A stretch of 64,000 bases of DNA from contig JAUNDP010000012.1 in assembly GCA_030526005.1 (NCBI GenBank), positions 1 through 64,000 of the forward strand, in the 5' to 3' direction. The position numbers were made by a program, and so were the translations under genes. Positions 61,586 through 64,000 of the stretch are shown one piece after another. Numbering within the stretch: the first letter of the stretch is position 1; every line of letters starts with the position of its first letter. The notes beneath the pieces were generated by a model. That model searched no databases. It saw only the letters and a list, made by a program, of their open reading frames with translations, and had not been told where the DNA came from. Source of the DNA: Eubacteriales bacterium (lineage in GTDB: Bacteria > Bacillota > Clostridia > Lachnospirales > Lachnospiraceae).

Positions 61586-62873
61586 TCAAACGCTGCTCAA
61601 AGATATGATCTTTCATCGCGGTTTGATGTAAAACGTGTGGATATTGCGATAAAATTTTTTCAGCGTTATAAAGTCCCAGACCGCGAAGCGCTCCTTTTGT
61701 AGAAAATGCAGGGTCTTTCAACTGACTGTATGGAATCTCATCACCGCTGTAAGTGTTTTTGACAGAAATAACAATGGTATTTGGAAAAGTTACAATGGCA
61801 AACCAGATCTGACGCGATTCTGATTGGAGTGCAGCCTCGACAGCATTATCGAGATAGATGCCAAGAAGGCGCGCCAGATCCAGCGTCTCCATACTAATTT
61901 GTTCCAAAGGATCTAAAATTTCAATGGAAACAAAGAGCCCCATTTCGTGTGCATAGATTAGTTTCGCAGAGATCATACCTTTTAATTCAGGAATTTTTAG
62001 ATTGCTTAAAGTCCCAAGCCGATAGGTTTCATTCGTATATTGCTTGCCAAAAGGCAATACTTTATCATAAAAGTACACTTCTAATTTATCAAATTGTTTC
62101 ATTTCAAAATATTCCGTCATAGAAAGCATAATATTTGCATAGTCATGCTTGAAGGTACGCAGTTCAAGATTCATATCTTCAATTTTTTCTGTGTACTGCT
62201 GTAAAGTTTCATATAACTTTTCTTTTTCTTTCTGCTTTTCAACAGCAATTAATGTCTTCACAGAATGAAAAGCAGAGAAAAGTGTCCATAAAGTACAGCA
62301 GATAACAAGAAAAAAATTAAAATATACGATAGGGTCTGTGTAACCTAATTTTTCGCCTGCAATGAAATTCAGAAGAACTATCAGCAGACAGATAAAAAGA
62401 GTAGGAAAGACCAGTTTTAATACTTCATTCAATTCTAAAACAGATTGAAATTTTTTCTTCAAAAAAGGCAGCAGGAAATGTGAGAGCAGGAAACAAATAA
62501 CCAATTCCACAGTAAGACCGGCAAGACAGCTCACAGTCATCAGAGAATAATCTGTATGTGTTGAGGCAACACCATAGTCAAGTCCAGTTAAAACGATACT
62601 TATAAGCTGATCAATCAGAACAAGCAAAAAATAAGCGACAATAACAGAACAAACAGTGGGCAGGTTTTTATTTGTTATTTTACATAAGTAAATAGAGACA
62701 ACGACCAAGAGAAAAATAACAGCCGCATTGCTTGTGGTGGCAATAAGAATCAGAGAGAAAAATAAAAGGAAATATAAAGTTAAATATTGTTTTATCGAAA
62801 GCCGATAAGGCAAAAAAGTAATAATAGGGAAAAAATAAAGGAAACTTGATAAAAAAATAGAAAAAATAAACAT
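61569..62873 (-). CDS. agrC: AgrC-like sensor histidine kinase (GHKL type)
   Basis: This 434-residue sensor has six to seven N-terminal membrane helices (residues about 1-205) and a cytoplasmic kinase. The phospho-acceptor is His243 in FKHDYANIML, and the GHKL ATPase has YLDNAVEAAL (N-box) and the GLGLYNAEKIL G-box. It would sense the cyclic peptide and phosphorylate the AgrA-like regulator. ATG 62873 is preferred over GTG 62882, because AGAAGGG is 8 nt before the ATG and abuts the GTG. It has a near-perfect sigma-A promoter. Confidence 0.88.
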   Translation of the reverse strand: MFIFSIFLSSFLYFFPIITFLPYRLSIKQYLTLYFLLFFSLILIATTSNAAVIFLLVVVSIYLCKITNKNLPTVCSVIVAYFLLVLIDQLISIVLTGLDYGVASTHTDYSLMTVSCLAGLTVELVICFLLSHFLLPFLKKKFQSVLELNEVLKLVFPTLFICLLIVLLNFIAGEKLGYTDPIVYFNFFLVICCTLWTLFSAFHSVKTLIAVEKQKEKEKLYETLQQYTEKIEDMNLELRTFKHDYANIMLSMTEYFEMKQFDKLEVYFYDKVLPFGKQYTNETYRLGTLSNLKIPELKGMISAKLIYAHEMGLFVSIEILDPLEQISMETLDLARLLGIYLDNAVEAALQSESRQIWFAIVTFPNTIVISVKNTYSGDEIPYSQLKDPAFSTKGALRGLGLYNAEKILSQYPHVLHQTAMKDHIFEQRLTIPFS

Positions 62874-62906
62874 AAAAATCACCCTTCTAAAAATATTTAT
62901 AGAAAA

Positions 62907-62935
62907 ATTATAAAATTCTATAAAATATATGTCAA
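62907..62935 (-). promoter_or_regulatory. Consensus promoter of the agrC-like gene
   Basis: On the minus strand, TTGACA (62935-62930), a 17-bp spacer and TATAAT (62912-62907): all twelve consensus bases. This implies steady, regulator-independent expression of the sensor. Confidence 0.75.
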
Positions 62936-62991
62936 GAAACTTAAATCGACAATATTTTCTAAAAAATAAAAATAAAAATGTAAAAATATAG

Positions 62992-63021
62992 CATTCAGGA
63001 CTGAAAAACGATCATTTAGGA
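62992..63021 (+). repeat. Direct repeats upstream of agrD, candidate AgrA-type binding sites
   Basis: CATTCAGGA (62992-63000) and CATTTAGGA (63013-63021) differ at one base. They lie exactly 21 bp apart (two helical turns), ending 7 bp before the poor -35 of the agrD promoter. LytTR regulators bind paired 9-bp direct repeats at this spacing. Binding is inferred. Confidence 0.6.
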
Positions 63022-63047
63022 AAAAAACGTAGAATTTCAGAAAGAAG

Positions 63048-63056
63048 TGATATAAT
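63048..63056 (+). promoter_or_regulatory. Extended -10 promoter of agrD
   Basis: TGATATAAT (TATAAT at 63051-63056) with a poor -35 (CGTAGA). This pattern is expected of an activator-dependent promoter, and the repeats just upstream are where an activator would sit. Confidence 0.6.
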
Positions 63057-63083
63057 AATGATACATAAAAGGGGGAAAGAAAA

Positions 63084-63224
63084 ATGGGAATGAAACGAAG
63101 AACAGAAGAACTTTTAATATGGCTGGGAAAGCACAGTGTTGGAAAATCTATATTTTGGGGCGTGTATGAACCGCCTGTTCCACAGGTTCTGAAACAGCAA
63201 GAAGAAAAGAAAAAATGCCAGTGA
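63084..63224 (+). CDS. agrD: AgrD-like autoinducer precursor peptide without ring cysteine
   Basis: This 46-residue ORF is preceded by GGGGG and fits an AgrD precursor in three parts: a basic amphipathic leader (residues 1-21, KRRTEELLIWLGKHSVGK), a hydrophobic core SIFWGVY (22-28), and a tail EPPVPQVLKQ followed by acidic residues, like the E-P-K-V-P-E tail of staphylococcal AgrD. The ring residue is normally Cys; here the only candidate is Ser22, as in the serine-lactone peptides of Enterococcus FsrD and Staphylococcus intermedius. The only Cys (45) is at the far C-terminus. The predicted signal is a Ser22-Tyr28 lactone. The ring size is unproven. Confidence 0.75.
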   Translation: MGMKRRTEELLIWLGKHSVGKSIFWGVYEPPVPQVLKQQEEKKKCQ

Positions 63225-63343
63225 TGCTGTAATCCAGAAGAAATGGTAGATGCAGAGAAAAATAGTATCATGGAAGAGAACGTGAAAATAAAACAATAGA
63301 GCGTACGGCTATTGTAAACTTAAAGAAAAAGGAGAGGATTCCG

Positions 63344-63367
63344 ATGGAGAAAGAAAAAAAGACCTAA
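63344..63367 (+). CDS. Seven-codon mini-ORF with strong ribosome site
   Basis: AAAGGAGAGG precedes an ATG whose frame (MEKEKKT) ends after seven codons. It lies between agrD and the small secreted protein gene. It may be a leader peptide or the remains of a frameshifted gene. The ribosome site is the only evidence. Confidence 0.25.
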   Translation: MEKEKKT

Positions 63368-63398
63368 ACACAAATCTAATTTGAGAGGAGTAATAGGT

Positions 63399-63794
63399 AT
63401 GAAGCGGATGTTAAAAACATCGGCAGCGATAGCAGGAAGCGTTGGACTGCTGGCGGGAGCGTGCTATGCGAATAATAGTGTGGATGAATATTTTGAATAT
63501 TATGTATCCAGAGTGAGATGTGTTACAAGACTAAGAGAGAAAACAGATACTTCTTCATGTTACATGATTTATACTGGTGGGGATCCAGAATATATTTATG
63601 GAAGTGTATATGCTTCAGATCAGGTGACAAATATGACAGTAGGAGCCTTTTCCTATGCTTGCTATCGAGGACAGTCTATCTATATACCATCAAATACATA
63701 TGAATATGGATACAGAAGTTGTTGTCTGTCTATCTTAGGACCAAGCTATACTCCACAACATGCATATGGATATTGGAGCCCAGACAGTGTATAA
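63399..63794 (+). CDS. Small secreted cysteine-containing protein, agr-linked
   Basis: This 131-residue protein has a signal peptide (residues 1 to about 24, with small residues before the cut near CYA-NN). The mature part is rich in Tyr, Ser and Gly, has six cysteines (about five to six in the mature chain) and ends in GYWSPDSV. It looks like a compact beta-rich secreted protein. A loose likeness in size and layout to DUF2712 proteins is noted, at low confidence. ATG 63399 is chosen because GAGGAG is 8 nt upstream. It follows agrD in the same direction with no terminator between, so it is a likely agr-controlled product. Confidence 0.7.
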   Translation: MKRMLKTSAAIAGSVGLLAGACYANNSVDEYFEYYVSRVRCVTRLREKTDTSSCYMIYTGGDPEYIYGSVYASDQVTNMTVGAFSYACYRGQSIYIPSNTYEYGYRSCCLSILGPSYTPQHAYGYWSPDSV

Positions 63795-63899
63795 ATATAG
63801 AAAAAATTATACCTGATGTGATAAAAAATAATAGAAGGAACTGGAAAGACACTTAGTAAAAATATATATAACGTTCCTTAATATTATTATTAAAAACAG

Positions 63900-63972
63900 G
63901 AAAGGTATCTCAAAAGTAAGTTGTGATGTAACGATTTATCATAACATATAATAATTGAGATACCTTTTTTAT
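63900..63972 (+). terminator. Long terminator hairpin at the end of the agr segment
   Basis: Outer arms AAAGGTATCTCAA (63900-63912) and TTGAGATACCTTT (63954-63966), with an inner pair (GTTGTGA / TCATAAC), are followed by a T-run. Confidence 0.75.
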
Positions 63973-64000
63973 TCACCATGTTTTATTTAGTTTATGATCT

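Noticed and set aside
1-64000. CRISPR arrays, tRNA or rRNA genes, prophage or intact IS elements
   Set aside because: No regular repeat-spacer arrays, no recognisable RNA gene sequences and no transposase, integrase or phage structural genes were seen by eye; a tool search could still find a short tRNA.

Overview
The window looks like chromosome of a gut Firmicute of the family Lachnospiraceae, probably near Mediterraneibacter, [Ruminococcus] gnavus or Dorea. The grounds are moderate-to-low GC, strong AGGAGG ribosome binding sites, sigma-A promoters often with an extended -10, type III glutamine synthetase, the rpmE-DUF1385-prmC-prfA order, an S41 peptidase beside a CdaR-type regulator, and an agr-like peptide signalling locus. 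The genus is an inference. No rRNA, tRNA, CRISPR array or intact insertion sequence was seen.

Layout. 1-3.5 kb is an AT-rich accessory stretch of unrecognised genes: two small ORFs, then a translationally coupled operon of an XRE-type regulator with a hydrophobic tail, a 450-residue unknown protein and a glycine-zipper/coiled-coil protein cut by an in-frame TAA. 3.5-9 kb holds a low-molecular-weight tyrosine phosphatase, an M28 peptidase overlapping a GNAT gene, and a secreted DUF1002 protein. 9-13.4 kb on the minus strand has fabV, with a FabT-like operator, and the Leloir genes galK-galT. 13.5-24.6 kb carries a lipid kinase, fructose-bisphosphate aldolase, GSIII, a divergent GT26 protein, a CdaR regulator, a CtpA-like protease, a sigma-like protein lacking region 4, a CBS/CorC membrane protein and a TIGR04086 membrane protein.

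24.9-39.1 kb is a housekeeping stretch: rho (with a tiny upstream ORF), rpmE, DUF1385, prmC, prfA, an ABC exporter, a DUF2156 protein, two aminotransferases including hisC, a small membrane protein, a methyltransferase, hslO and nadE. 39.2-48.8 kb has an FMN-binding-like membrane protein, a DegV protein, a PAP2 phosphatase, a lipoprotein, a eukaryotic-type hisA, hpf, a YdjM-like membrane protein, secA, and prfB with its programmed +1 frameshift. 48.8-52.0 kb is an SPFH / zinc-ribbon / TPM trio resembling Bacillus ydjI-ydjG-ydjH. 52.1-56.5 kb is an ACT protein, hom, a phosphoglycerate-mutase-like proposed homoserine kinase and lysC, together a threonine branch. 56.7-59.8 kb is a secreted GH3 glycosidase with a PA14 insert.

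60.2-63.8 kb is the most interesting part: an agr-type quorum-sensing locus whose four genes alternate strand (agrA-, agrB+, agrC-, agrD+). The AgrD precursor is only 46 residues long and has no cysteine at the ring position, so a serine lactone is predicted. Two 9-bp direct repeats exactly 21 bp apart sit just upstream of its promoter. A small secreted cysteine-containing protein follows.
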